The translations under genes were made by a program, and so were the position numbers. 64,000 nucleotides of DNA from Panagrolaimus kolymaensis (lineage: Eukaryota > Nematoda > Chromadorea > Rhabditida > Panagrolaimidae): NCBI GenBank assembly GCA_028622995.1, contig JAJQJQ010000004.1, positions 4,774,001 through 4,838,000 of the forward strand, in the 5' to 3' direction. The stretch's first letter is position 1, and each line of letters begins with the position of its first letter. Below are positions 41,401-54,017 of this stretch, piece after piece. The notes below the pieces were generated by a model, which was not told where the DNA came from, did not search any database, and saw nothing but the letters and a program-made list of their open reading frames with translations.

Positions 41401-42752
41401 TGGATTTTCGAGGTTCTTGCCTCCGTTAAAACAATGGCACCATATAAAGAAGTTGATGGAATTAGGTGTTTCATATCTCGATGCTATCTTGATATCGAGA
41501 TAAAATTAAACTAAAACTTCAAATTGCTTTAAAGCAACAATTTTTGGATTTTCGAGGTTCATGCCACCGTTAAAACAATGGCACCAAATAAAGAAGTTGG
41601 TGGAATTGAATGTTTCATATCTCCATGCTATCTTGATATCGAGATAAAATTAAACTAAAACTTCAAATTGCTTTAAAGCAACAATTTTTAGATTTTCGAG
41701 GTTCTTGCCTCCGTTAAAACAATGGCACCAAATAAAGAAGTTGGTGGAATTGAATGTTTCATATCTCGATGCTATCTTGATATCGAGATAAAATTAAAAT
41801 AAAACTTCAAATTGCTTTAAAGCAACAATTTTTAGATTTTCGAGGTTCTTGCCTCCGTTAAAACAATGGCACCAAATAAAGAAGTTGGTGGAATTGAATG
41901 TTTCATATCTCCATGCTATCTTGATATCGAGATAAAATTAAACTAAAACTTCAAATTGCTTTAAAGCAACAATTTTTAGATTTTCGAGGTTCTTGCCTCC
42001 GTTAAAACAATGGCACCAAATAAAGAAGTTGGTGGAATTGAATGTTTCATATCTCGATGCTATCTTGATATCGAGATAAAATTAAAATAAAACTTCAAAT
42101 TGCTTTAAAGCAACAATTTTTAGATTTTCGAGGTTCTTGCCTCCGTTAAAACAATGTCACCAAATAAAGATTTTGGTGGAATTGAATGTTTCATATCTCG
42201 ATGCTATCTTGATATCGAGATAAAATTAAACTAAAACTTCAAATTGCTTTAAAGCAACAATTTTTGGATTTTCGAGGTTCTTGCCTCCGTTAAAACAATG
42301 GCACCAAATAAAGAAGTTGGTGGAATTGAATGTTTCATATCTCGATGCTATCTTGATATCGAGATAAAATTAAACTAAAACTTCAAATTGCTTTAAAGCA
42401 ACAATTTTTGGATTTTCGAGGTTCTTGCCTCCGTTAAAACAATGTCACCAAATAAAGATTTTGGTGGAATTGAATGTTTCATATCTCGATGCTATCTTGA
42501 TATCGAGATAAAATTAAACTAAAACTTCAAATTGCTTTAAAGCAACAATTTTTGGATTTTCGAGGTTCTTGCCTCCGTTAAAACAATGGCACCAAATAAA
42601 GAAGTTGGTGGAATTGAATGTTTCATATCTCGATGCTATCTTGATATCGAGATAAAATTTAACTAAAACTTCAACTTGCTTTAAAGCAACAATTTTTGGA
42701 TATTCGAGGTTCTTGCCTCCGTTAAAACAATGGCACCAAATAAACAAGATGG
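38433..42752. repeat. Higher-order repeat unit, 30 monomers (4320 bp), paralogue of 18140-22890
   Basis: Markers at 38433 and 39009, two CCATGCT copies (near 39319 and 39463), ACTAG copies (C at 40297 and 41161, a six-monomer duplication of 864 bp), further CCATGCT copies near 40760, 41624 and 41912, and a closing TTTAACT copy near 42660. The same sequence of landmarks occurs about 20.3 kb to the left with a different middle. One copy reads AAAGCACCAATTTTT (near 39806). Confidence 0.82.
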
Positions 42753-44478
42753 TGGAATTTTATGTTTCATATCTCGATGCTATCTTAATATCGAGATAAA
42801 ATTAAACTAAAACTTCAAATTGCTTTAAAGCAATAATTTTTGGATTTTCGAGGTTCATGCCTCCGTTAAAACTATGGCACCAAATAAACAAGATGGAGGA
42901 TTTTATTTTTTCTTATCTCGATGCTATCTTGATATCGAGATAAAATTAAACTAAAACTTCAAATTGCTTTAAAGCAACAATTTTTGGATTTTCGAGGTTC
43001 TTGCCTCCGTTAAAACAATGTCACCAAATAAAGATTTTGGTGGAATTGAATGTTTCATATCTCGATGCTATCTTGATATCGAGATAAAATTAAACTAAAA
43101 CTTCAAATTGCTTTAAAGCAACAATTTTTGGATTTTCGAGGTTCTTGCCTCTGTTAAAACAATGGCACCAAATAAAGAAGTTGGTGGAATTGAATGTTTC
43201 ATATCTCGATGCTATCTTGATATCGAGATAAAATTTAACTAAAACTTCAACTTGCTTTAAAGCAACAATTTTTGGATATTCGAGGTTCTTGCCTCCGTTA
43301 AAACAATGGCACCAAATAAACAAGATGGTGGAATTTTATGTTTCATATCTCGATGCTATCTTAATATCGAGATAAAATTAAACTAAAACTTCAAATTGCT
43401 TTAAAGCAATAATTTTTGGATTTTCGAGGTTCATGCCTCCGTTAAAACTATGGCACCAAATAAACAAGATGGAGGATTTTATTTTTTCTTATCTCGATGC
43501 TATCTTGATATCGAGATAAAATTAAACTAAAACTTCAAATTGCTTTAAAGCAACAATTTTTGGATTTTCGAGGTTCTTGCCTCCGTTAAAACAATGGCAC
43601 CATATAAAGAAGATGGAGGATTTTATTTTTTCTTATCTCGATGCTATCTTGATATCTAGATAAAATTAAACTAAAACTTCAAATTGCTTTAAAGCAACAA
43701 TTTTTGGATTTTCGAGGTTCTTGCTCCGTTAAAACAATGGCACCATATAAAGAAGTTGATGGAATTAGGTGTTTCATATCTCGATGCTATCTTGATATCG
43801 AGATAAAATTTAACTAAAACTTCAACTTGCTTTAAAGCAACAATTTTTGGATATTCGAGGTTCTTGCCTCCGTTAAAACAATGGCACCAAATAAACAAGA
43901 TGGTGGAATTTTATGTTTCATATCTCGATGCTATCTTAATATCGAGATAAAATTAAACTAAAACTTCAAATTGCTTTAAAGCAATAATTTTTGGATTTTC
44001 GAGGTTCATGCCTCCGTTAAAACTATGGCACCAAATAAACAAGATGGAGGATTTTATTTTTTCTTATCTCGATGCTATCTTGATATCGAGATAAAATTAA
44101 ACTAAAACTTCAAATTGCTTTAAAGCAACAATTTTTGGATTTTCGAGGTTCTTGCCTCCGTTAAAACAATGGCACCATATAAAGAAGATGGAGGATTTTA
44201 TTTTTTCTTATCTCGATGCGATCTTGATATCTAGATAAAATTAAACTAAAACTTCAAATTGCTTTAAAGCAACAATTTTTGGATTTTCGAGGTTCTTGCT
44301 CCGGTAAAACAATGGCACCAAATAAACTAGTTGGTGGAATTGAATGTTTCATATCTCGATGCTATCTTGATATCGAGATAAAATGAAACTAAAACTTCAA
44401 ATTGCTTTAAAGCAACAATTTTTGGATATTCGAGGTTCTTGCCTCCGTTAAAACAATGGCACCAAATAAACAAGATGG
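42753..44478. repeat. Three tandem 4-monomer HOR modules (576, 575, 575 bp)
   Basis: TTTTATG copies lie at 42753, 43329 and 43904, each followed by a GGAGG copy. The second and third modules contain an additional GGAGGATTTTA copy with GATATCTAGATA in place of GATATCGAGATA. The third ends with an ATGAAACT copy joined to the first CACTTGATACTCACTGG copy at 44479. This is the border between regions I and II. Confidence 0.82.
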
Positions 44479-45630
44479 TGGAATTTTATGTTTCATCACT
44501 TGATACTCACTGGATATCGAGATAAAATAAAGCTTAAACTTAAAATTGCTTTAAAGCAACAATTTTTCTATTTTCGAGGTTCTTGCCTCCGTTAAAACAA
44601 TGGCACCAAATAAACTAGTTGGTGGAATTGAATGTTTCATATCTCGATGCTATCTTGATATCGAGATAAAATTAAACTAAAACTTCAAATTGCTTTAAAG
44701 CAACAATTTTTGGATTTTCGAGGTTCTTGCCTCCGTTAAAACAATGGCACCAAATAAAGAAGTTGGTGGAATTGAATGTTTCATATCTCGATGCTATCTT
44801 GATATCGAGATAAAATGAAACTAAAACTTCAAATTGCTTTAAAGCAACAATTTTTGGATTTTCGAGGTTCTTGCCTCCGTTAAAACAATGGCACCAAATA
44901 AAGAAGTTGGTGGAATTGAATGTTTCATATCTCGATGCTATCTTGATATCGAGATAAAATTAAACTAAAACTTCAAATTGCTTTAAAGCAACAATTTTTG
45001 GATTTTCGAGGTTCTTGCCTCCGTTAAAACAATGGCACCAAATAAAGAAGTTGGTGGAATTAGGTGTTTCATATCTCGATGCTATCTTGATATCGAGATA
45101 AAATTAAACTAAAACTTCAAATTGCATTAAAGCAACAATTTTTGGATTTTCGAGGTTCTTGCCTCCGTTAAAACAATGGCACCAAATAAACTAGTTGGTG
45201 GAATTGAATGTTTCATATCTCGATGCTATCTTGATATCGAGATAAAATTAAACTAAAACTTCAAATTGCTTTAAAGCAACAATTTTTAGATTTTCGAGGT
45301 TCTTGCATGCGTTAAAACAATGGCACCAAATAAAGAAGTTGGTGGAATTAGGTGTTTCATATCTCGATGCTATCTTGATATCGAGATAAAATTAAACTAA
45401 AACTTCAAATTGCTTTAAAGCAACAATTTTTGGATTTTCGAGGTTCTTGCCTCCGTTAAAACAATGGCACCAAATAAACTAGTTGGTGGAATTGAATGTT
45501 TCATATCTCGATGCTATCTTGATATCGAGATAAAATGAAACTAAAACTTCAAATTGCTTTAAAGCAACAATTTTTGGATATTCGAGGTTCTTGCCTCCGT
45601 TAAAACAATGGCACCAAATAAACAAGATGG
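44479..45630. repeat. 8-monomer HOR unit (1152 bp)
   Basis: It starts with the CACTTGATACTCACTGG copy (AAAGCTTAAAC, TTTTTCTATTTTCG). It then runs ACTAGTTGG, ATGAAACT, plain, AATTAGG/GCATTAAAGC, ACTAGTTGG with GCATGCG, AATTAGG, and ACTAGTTGG/ATGAAACT with GGATATTCG. The next unit repeats this order. Confidence 0.88.
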
Positions 45631-47070
45631 TGGAATTTTATGTTTCATCACTTGATACTCACTGGATATCGAGATAAAATAAAGCTTAAACTTAAATTTG
45701 CTTTAAAGCAACAATTTTTCTATTTTCGAGGTTCTTGCCTCCGTTAAAACAATGGCACCAAATAAACTAGTTGGTGGAATTGAATGTTTCATATCTCGAT
45801 GCTATCTTGATATCGAGATAAAATTAAACTAAAACTTCAAATTGCTATAAAGCAACAATTTTTGGATTTTCGAGGTTCTTGCCTCCGTTAAAACAATGGC
45901 ACCAAATAAAGAAGTTGGTGGAATTGAATGTTTCATATCTCGATGCTATCTTGATATCGAGATAAAATGAAACTAAAACTTCAAATTGCTTTAAAGCAAC
46001 AATTTTTGGATTTTCGAGGTTCTTGCCTCCGTTAAAACAATGGCACCAAATAAAGAAGTTGGTGGAATTGAATGTTTCATATCTCGATGCTATCTTGATA
46101 TCGAGATAAAATTAAACTAAAACTTCAAATTGCTTTAAAGCAACAATTTTTGGATTTTCGAGGTTCTTGCCTCCGTTAAAACAATGGCACCAAATAAAGA
46201 AGTTGGTGGAATTAGGTGTTTCATATCTCGATGCTATCTTGATATCGAGATAAAATTAAACTAAAACTTCAAATTGCATTAAAGCAACAATTTTTGGATT
46301 TTCGAGGTTCTTGCCTCCGTTAAAACAATGGCACCAAATAAACTAGTTGGTGGAATTGAATGTTTCATATCTCGATGCTATCTTGATATCGAGATAAAAT
46401 TAAACTAAAACTTCAAATTGCTTTAAAGCAACAATTTTTAGATTTTCGAGGTTCTTGCATGCGTTAAAACAATGGCACCAAATAAAGAAGTTGGTGGAAT
46501 TAGGTGTTTCATATCTCGATGCTATCTTGATATCGAGATAAAATTAAACTAAAACTTCAAATTGCTTTAAAGCAACAATTTTTGGATTTTCGAGGTTCTT
46601 GCCTCCGTTAAAACAATGGCACCAAATAAACTAGTTGGTGGAATTGAATGTTTCATATCTCGATGCTATCTTGATATCGAGATAAAATTAAACTAAAACT
46701 TCAAATTGCTTTAAAGCAACAATTTTTAGATTTTCGAGGTTCTTGCATGCGTTAAAACAATGGCACCAAATAAAGAAGTTGGTGGAATTAGGTGTTTCAT
46801 ATCTCGATGCTATCTTGATATCGAGATAAAATTAAACTAAAACTTCAAATTGCTTTAAAGCAACAATTTTTGGATTTTCGAGGTTCTTGCCTCCGTTAAA
46901 ACAATGGCACCAAATAAACTAGTTGGTGGAATTGAATGTTTCATATCTCGATGCTATCTTGATATCGAGATAAAATGAAACTAAAACTTCAAATTGCTTT
47001 AAAGCAACAATTTTTGGATATTCGAGGTTCTTGCCTCCGTTAAAACAATGGCACCAAATAAACAAGATGG
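45631..47070. repeat. 10-monomer HOR unit (1440 bp): the 8-monomer unit plus an inserted dimer
   Basis: The same order as 44479-45630, but the ACTAGTTGG/GCATGCG plus AATTAGG pair is present twice (ACTAG C at 46343 and 46631, 288 bp apart). The difference between the two units is exactly this dimer. Confidence 0.88.
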
Positions 47071-48330
47071 TGGAATTTTATGTTTCATCACTTGATACTC
47101 ACTGGATATCGAGATAAAATAAAGCTTAAACTTAAATTTGCTTTAAAGCAACAATTTTTCTATTTTCGAGGTTCTTGCCTCCGTTAAAACAATGGCACCA
47201 AATAAACTAGTGTGTGGAATTGAATGTTTCATATCTCGATGCTATCTTGATATCGAGATAAAATTAAACTAAAACTTCAAATTGCTATAAAGCAACAATT
47301 TTTGGATTTTCGAGGTTCTTGCCTCCGTTAAAACAATGGCACCAAATAAAGAAGTTGGTGGAATTGAATGTTTCATATCTCGATGCTATCTTGATATCGA
47401 GATAAAATGAAACTAAAACTTCAAATTGCTTTAAAGCAACAATTTTTGGATTTTCGAGGTTCTTGCCTCCGTTAAAACAATGGCACCAAATAAAGAAGTT
47501 GGTGGAATTGAATGTTTCATATCTCGATGCTATCTTGATATCGAGATAAAATGAAACTAAAACTTCAAATTGCTTTAAAGCAACAATTTTTGGATTTTCG
47601 AGGTTCTTGCCTCCGTTAAAACAATGGCACCAAATAAAGAAGTTGGTGGAATTGAATGTTTCATATCTCGATGCTATCTTGATATCGAGATAAAATTAAA
47701 CTAAAACTTCAAATTGCTTTAAAGCAACAATTTTTGGATTTTCGAGGTTCTTGCCTCCGTTAAAACAATGGCACCAAATAAAGAAGTTGGTGGAATTAGG
47801 TGTTTCATATCTCGATGCTATCTTGATATCGAGATAAAATTAAACTAAAACTTCAAATTGCATTAAAGCAACAATTTTTGGATTTTCGAGGTTCTTGCCT
47901 CCGTTAAAACAATGGCACCAAATAAACTAGTTGGTGGAATTGAATGTTTCATATCTCGATGCTATCTTGATATCGAGATAAAATTAAACTAAAACTTCAA
48001 ATTGCTTTAAAGCAACAATTTTTAGATTTTCGAGGTTCTTGCATGCGTTAAAACAATGGCACCAAATAAAGAAGTTGGTGGAATTAGGTGTTTCATATCT
48101 CGATGCTATCTTGATATCGAGATAAAATTAAACTAAAACTTCAAATTGCTTTAAAGCAACAATTTTTGGATTTTCGAGGTTCTTGCCTCCGTTAAAACAA
48201 TGGCACCAAATAAACTAGTTGGTGGAATTGAATGTTTCATATCTCGATGCTATCTTGATATCGAGATAAAATTAAACTAAAACTTCAAATTGCTTTAAAG
48301 CAACAATTTTTGGATTTTCGAGGTTCTTGC
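47071..48330. repeat. Third, altered copy of the region II HOR
   Basis: It opens with the CACTTGATACTCACTGG copy and keeps the order, with one extra ATGAAACT copy. The following copy has ACTAGTGTGTGG instead of ACTAGTTGGTGG near 47210, a private change. The closing GGATATTCG copy is replaced by plain copies. Confidence 0.75.
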
Positions 48331-48459
48331 CTCCGTTAAAACAATGGCACCAAATAAAGAAGTTGGTGGAATTGAATGTTTCATATCTCGATGCTATCTT
48401 GATATCGAGATAAAATTAAACTAAAACTTCAAATTGCTTTAAAGCAACAATTTTTGGAT

Positions 48460-48660
48460 TTTCGAGGTTCTTGCCTTCGTTAAAAATAATGGCACCAAAT
48501 AAAGAAGTAGGTGGAATTGAATGTTTCATATCTCGATGCTATCTTGATATCGAGATAAAATTAAACTAAAACTTCAAATTGCTTTAAAGCAACAATTTTT
48601 GGATTTTCGAGGTTCTTGCCTTCGTTAAAAATAATGGCACCAAATAAAGAAGTAGGTGGA
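48460..48660. repeat. 145-bp variant, two tandem copies (CCTTCGTTAAAAATAATGG)
   Basis: The CCTCCGTTAAAACAATGG segment is replaced by CCTTCGTTAAAAATAATGG, a net gain of one base. It is followed by GAAGTAGGTGG. The variant part occurs near 48475 and 48609. The same variant returns in three copies at 50490-50800. Confidence 0.85.
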
Positions 48661-49199
48661 ATTGAATGTTTCATATCTCGATGCTATCTTGATATCGAGA
48701 TAAAATTTAACTAAAACTTCAAATTGCTTTAAAGCAACAATTTTTGGATTTTCGAGGTTCTTGCCTCCGTTAAAACAATGGCACCAAATAAAGAAGTTGG
48801 TGGAATTGAATGTTTCATATCTCGATGCTATCTTGATATCGAGATAAAATGAAACTAAAACTTCAAATTGCTTTAAAGCAACAATTTTTGGATTTTCGAG
48901 GTTCTTGCCTCCGTTAAAACAATGGCACCAAATAAAGAAGTTGGTGGAATTGAATGTTTCATATCTCGATGCTATCTTGATATCGAGATAAAATTAAACT
49001 AAAACTTCAAACTGCTTTAAAGCAACAATTTTTGGATTTTCGAGGTTCTTGCCTCCGTTAAAACAATGGCACCAAATAAAGAAGTTGGTGGAATTAGGTG
49101 TTTCATATCTCGATGCTATCTTGATATCGAGATAAAATTAAACTAAAACTTCAAATTGCATTAAAGCAACAATTTTTGGATTTTCGAGGTTCTTGCCTC

Positions 49200-50090
49200 C
49201 GTTAAAACAATGGCACCAAATAAAGAAAATGGTGGATTTTATTTTTTCTTATCTCGATGCTATCTTGATATCGAGATAAAATTAAACTAAAACTTCAAAT
49301 TGCTATAAAGCAACAATTTTTGGATTTTCGAGGTTCTTGTCTCCGTTAAAACAATGGCAGCAAATAAAGAAAATGGTGGATTTTATTTTTTCTTATCTCG
49401 ATGCTATCTTGATATCGAGATAAAATTAAACTAAAACTTCAAATTGCTATAAAGCAACAATTTTTGGATTTTCGAGGTTCTTGCCTCCGTTAAAACAATG
49501 GCACCAAATAAAGAAGTTGGTGGAATTGAATGTTTCATATCTCGATGCTATCTTGATATCGAGATAAAATTAAACTAAAACTTCAAACTGCTTTAAAGCA
49601 ACAATTTTTGGATTTTCGAGGTTCTTGCCTCCGTTAAAACAATGGCACCAAATAAAGAAGTTGGTGGAATTAGGTGTTTCATATCTCGATGCTATCTTGA
49701 TATCGAGATAAAATTAAACTAAAACTTCAAATTGCATTAAAGCAACAATTTTTGGATTTTCGAGGTTCTTGCCTCCGTTAAAACAATGGCACCAAATAAA
49801 GAAGTTGGTGAAATTGAATGTTTCATATCTCGATGCTATCTTGATATCGAGATAAAATTAAACTAAAACTTCAAATTGCTTTAAAGCAACAATTTTTGGA
49901 TTTTCGAGGTTCTTGTCTCCGTTAAAACAATGGCAGCAAATAAAGAAAATGGTGGATTTTATTTTTTCTTATCTCGATGCTATCTTGATATCGAGATAAA
50001 ATTAAACTAAAACTTCAAATTGCTATAAAGCAACAATTTTTGGATTTTCGAGGTTCATGCCACCGTTAAAACAATGGCACCAAATAAAGA
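49200..50090. repeat. AAAATGGTGGATTTTA monomers, irregular local amplification
   Basis: Copies whose 5' part reads GGTGGATTTTATTTTTTC occur near 49228, 49372 and 49948, and again near 52108. They often go with TTGTCTCC, GGCAGC and GCTATAAAGC. The last two are B-type bases, so these copies are early intermediates between A and B sequence. Confidence 0.75.
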
Positions 50091-50484
50091 AGTTGGTGGA
50101 ATTGAATTTTTCATATCTCGATGCTATCTTGATATCGAGATAAAATTAAACTAAAACTTCAAATTGCTTTAAAGCAACAATTTTTGGATTTTCGAGGTTC
50201 TTGCCTCCGTTAAAACAATGGCACCAAATAAACTAGTTGGTGGAATTGAATGTTTCATATCTCGATGCTATCTTGATATCGAGATAAAATTAAACTAAAA
50301 CTTCAAATTGCTTTAAAGCAACAATTTTTGGATTTTCGAGGTTCTTGCCTCCGTTAAAACAATGGCACCAAATAAAGAAGTTGGTGGAATTGAATGTTTC
50401 ATATCTCGATGCTATCTTGATATCGAGATAAAATTAAACTAAAACTTCAAATTGCTTTAAAGATACAATTTTTGGATTTTCGAG

Positions 50485-50815
50485 GTTCTTGCCTTCGTTA
50501 AAAATAATGGCACCAAATAAAGAAGTAGGTGGAATTGAATGTTTCATATCTCGATGCTATCTTGATATCGAGATAAAATTAAACTAAAACTTCAAATTGC
50601 TTTAAAGCAACAATTTTTGGATTTTCGAGGTTCTTGCCTTCGTTAAAAATAATGGCACCAAATAAAGAAGTAGGTGGAATTGAATGTTTCATATCTCGAT
50701 GCTATCTTGATATCGAGATAAAATTAAACTAAAACTTCAAATTGCTTTAAAGCAACAATTTTTGGATTTTCGAGGTTCTTGCCTTCGTTAAAAATAATGG
50801 CACCAAATAAAGAAG
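50485..50815. repeat. 145-bp variant, three tandem copies
   Basis: Three consecutive CCTTCGTTAAAAATAATGG copies (near 50491, 50638 and 50783). The first copy carries AAAGATACAATTTTT, a break in the otherwise conserved core block. Two copies at 48.5 kb and three here show independent local expansion of one variant. Confidence 0.85.
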
Positions 50816-52259
50816 TAGGTGGAATTGAATGTTTCATATCTCGATGCTATCTTGATATCGAGATAAAATTTAACTAAAACTTCAAATTGCTTTAAAGCAA
50901 CAATTTTTGGATTTTCGAGGTTCTTGCCTCCGTTAAAACAATGGCACCAAATAAAGAAGTTGGTGGAATTGAATGTTTCATATCTCGATGCTATCTTGAT
51001 ATCGAGATAAAATTAAACTAAAACTTCAAATTGCTTTAAAGCAACAATTTTTGGATTTTCGAGGTTCTTGCCTCCGTTAAAACAATGGCACCAAATAAAG
51101 AAGTTGGTGGAATTAGGTGTTTCATATCTCGATGCTATCTTGATATCGAGATAAAATTAAACTAAAACTTCAAATTGCATTAAAGCAACAATTTTTGGAT
51201 TTTCGAGGTTCTTGCCTCCGTTAAAACAATGACACCAAATAAAGAAGTTGGTGGAATTGAATTTTTCATATCTCGATGCTATCTTGATATCGAGATAAAA
51301 TTAAACTAAAACTTCAAATTGCTTTAAAGCAACAATTTTTGGATTTTCGAGGTTCTTGCCTCCGTTAAAACAATGGCACCAAATAAAGAAGTTGGTGGAA
51401 TTGAATGTTTCATATCTCGATGCTATCTTGATATCGAGATAAAATGAAACTAAAACTTCAAATTGCTTTAAAGCAACAATTTTTGGATTTTCGAGGTTCT
51501 TGCCTCCGTTAAAACAATGGCACCAAATAAAGAAGTTGGTGGAATTGAATGTTTCATATCTCGATGCTATCTTGATATCGAGATAAAATTAAACTAAAAC
51601 TTCAAACTGCTTTAAAGCAACAATTTTTGGATTTTCGAGGTTCTTGCCTCCGTTAAAACAATGGCACCAAATAAAGAAGTTGGTGGAATTAGGTGTTTCA
51701 TATCTCGATGCTATCTTGATATCGAGATAAAATTAAACTAAAACTTCAAATTGCATTAAAGCAACAATTTTTGGATTTTCGAGGTTCTTGCCTCCGTTAA
51801 AACAATGGCACCAAATAAAGAAGTTGGTGAAATTGAATGTTTCATATCTCGATGCTATCTTGATATCGAGATAAAATTAAACTAAAACTTCAAATTGCTT
51901 TAAAGCAACAATTTTTGGATTTTCGAGGTTCTTGCCTCCGTTAAAACAATGGCACCAAATAAAGAAGTTGGTGAAATTGAATGTTTCATATCTCGATGCT
52001 ATCTTGATATCGAGATAAAATTAAACTAAAACTTCAAATTGCTTTAAAGCAACAATTTTTGGATTTTCGAGGTTCTTGTCTCCGTTAAAACAATGGCAGC
52101 AAATAAAGAAAATGGTGGATTTTATTTTTTCTTATCTCGATGCTATCTTGATATCGAGATAAAATTAAACTAAAACTTCAAATTGCTATAAAGCAACAAT
52201 TTTTGGATTTTCGAGGTTCATGCCACCGTTAAAACAATGGCACCAAATAAAGAAGTTGG

Positions 52260-52404
52260 TGGAATTGAATGTTTCATATCTCGATGCTATCTTGATATCG
52301 AGATAAAATAAAGCTAAAACTTAAATTTGCTATAAAGCAACAATTTTTGTACGGTTGAGGTTCTTGCCTCTTAAAAAAACAATGGCAGCAAATATACAAG
52401 ATGG
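52260..52404 (+). repeat. Hybrid monomer, A-type left and B-type right (region II/III border)
   Basis: The left part is plain A (GAATTGAATG, CTCGATGCTATC). After the shared ATATCGAGATAAAAT it continues as B (AAAGCTAAAAC, GCTATAAAGC, TACGGTTGAGG). The switch lies between about 52297 and 52310. The copy is 145 bp, the B length. Confidence 0.8.
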
Positions 52405-54017
52405 TGGAATTTTATGTTTCATATCTCGATGCTATCTTAATATCGAGATAAAATTAAACTAAAACTTCAAATTGCTTTAATGCAATAATTTTTGGATTTT
52501 CGAGGTTCATGCCACCGTTAAAACAATGGCACCAAATAAACAAGATGGTGGAATTTTATGTTTCATCACTTGATACTCTCTGGATATCGAGATAAAATAA
52601 AGCTAAAACTTAAATTTGCTATAAAGCAACAATTTTTGTACGGTTGAGGTTCTTGCCTCTTAAAAAAACAATGGCAGCAAATATACAAGATGGTGGAATT
52701 TTATGTTTCATATCTCGATGCTATCTTAATATCGAGATAAAATAAAGCTTAAACTTAAATTTGCTTTAAAGCAACAATTTTTGGATTTTCGAGGTTCTTG
52801 CCTCCGTTAAAACAATGGCACCAAATAAACTAGTTGGTGGAATTGAATGTTTCATATCTCGATGCTATCTTGATATCGAGATAAAATTAAACTAAAACAT
52901 CAAATTGCTTTAAAGCAACAATTTTTGGATTTTCGAGGTTCTTGCCTCCGTTAAAACAATGGCACCATATAAAGAAGTTGATGGAATTAGGTGTTTCATA
53001 TCTAGATGCTATTTTGATATCTAGATAAAATTAAACTAAAACTTCTAATTGCTTTAAAGCAACAATTTTTGGATATTCGAGGTTCTTGCCTCCGTTAAAA
53101 CAATGGCACCAAATAAACAAGATGGTGGAATTTTATGTTTCATCACTTGATACTCTCTGGATATCGAGATAAAATAAAGCTAAAACTTATATTTGCTATA
53201 AAGCAACAATTTTTGTACGGTTGAGGTTCTTGCCTCTTAAAAAAACAATGGCAGCAAATATACAAGATGGTGGAATTTTATGTTTCATATCTCGATGCTA
53301 TCTTAATATCGAGATAAAATAAAGCTTAAACTTAAATTTGCTTTAAAGCAACAATTTTTGGATTTTCGAGGTTCTTGCCTCCGTTAAAACAATGGCACCA
53401 AATAAACTAGTTGGTGGAATTGAATGTTTCATATCTCGATGCTATCTTGATATCGAGATAAAATTAAACTAAAACTTCAAATTGCTTTAAAGCAACAATT
53501 TTTGGATTTTCGAGGTTCTTGCCTCCGTTAAAACAATGGCACCAAATAAACAAGATGGTGGAATTTTATGTTTCATCACTTGATACTCTCTGGATATCGA
53601 GATAAAATAAAGCTAAAACTTATATTTGCTATAAAGCAACAATTTTTGTACGGTTGAGGTTCTTGCCTCTTAAAAAAACAATGGCAGCAAATATACAAGA
53701 TGGTGGAATTTTATGTTTCATATCTCGATGCTATCTTAATATCGAGATAAAATAAAGCTTAAACTTAAATTTGCTTTAAAGCAACAATTTTTGGATTTTC
53801 GAGGTTCTTGCCTCCGTTAAAACAATGGCACCAAATAAACTAGTTGGTGGAATTGAATGTTTCATATCTCGATGCTATCTTGATATCGAGATAAAATTAA
53901 ACTAAAACATCAAATTGCTTTAAAGCAACAATTTTTGGATTTTCGAGGTTCTTGCCTCCGTTAAAACAATGGCACCAAATAAACAAGATGGTGGAATTTT
54001 ATGTTTCATCACTTGAT

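Larger units (their letters stand above)
1..44478. repeat. Region I: homogenised A-type core with higher-order repeats
   Basis: About 309 monomers, nearly all 144 bp, that differ by small recurrent sets of substitutions. The order of the subtypes repeats over thousands of bases, which is the definition of a higher-order repeat. The shared subtype linkage includes GTCACC with AAAGATTTTGG, CCATATAAAG with GATGG then AATTAGG, and ACTAGTTGATGG with AATTAGG. Copies of 143 bp carrying GCTCCGG explain why several HOR lengths are one or a few bases below a multiple of 144. No B or C monomers occur here. Confidence 0.9.
44479..52259. repeat. Region II: A-type monomers in a second HOR family
   Basis: The copies are still mostly 144-bp A-type, but with region-specific subtypes: AAAATGAAACT, ACTAGTTGGTGG, GCATTAAAGC, GCATGCG and CACTTGATACTCACTGG. 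The long-period HOR of region I is absent. From about 48.4 kb regular order gives way to irregular local amplifications. Confidence 0.85.

Noticed and set aside
5233..43898. Minus-strand open frames of 69-125 codons at many places in region I (for example 5233-5466, 28695-29072, 43689-43898)
   Set aside because: They coincide with the TTTAACT monomer, start with TTG where I checked, encode a 48-residue tandem repeat with no domain I know, and exist only because the period is divisible by 3. No gene context.
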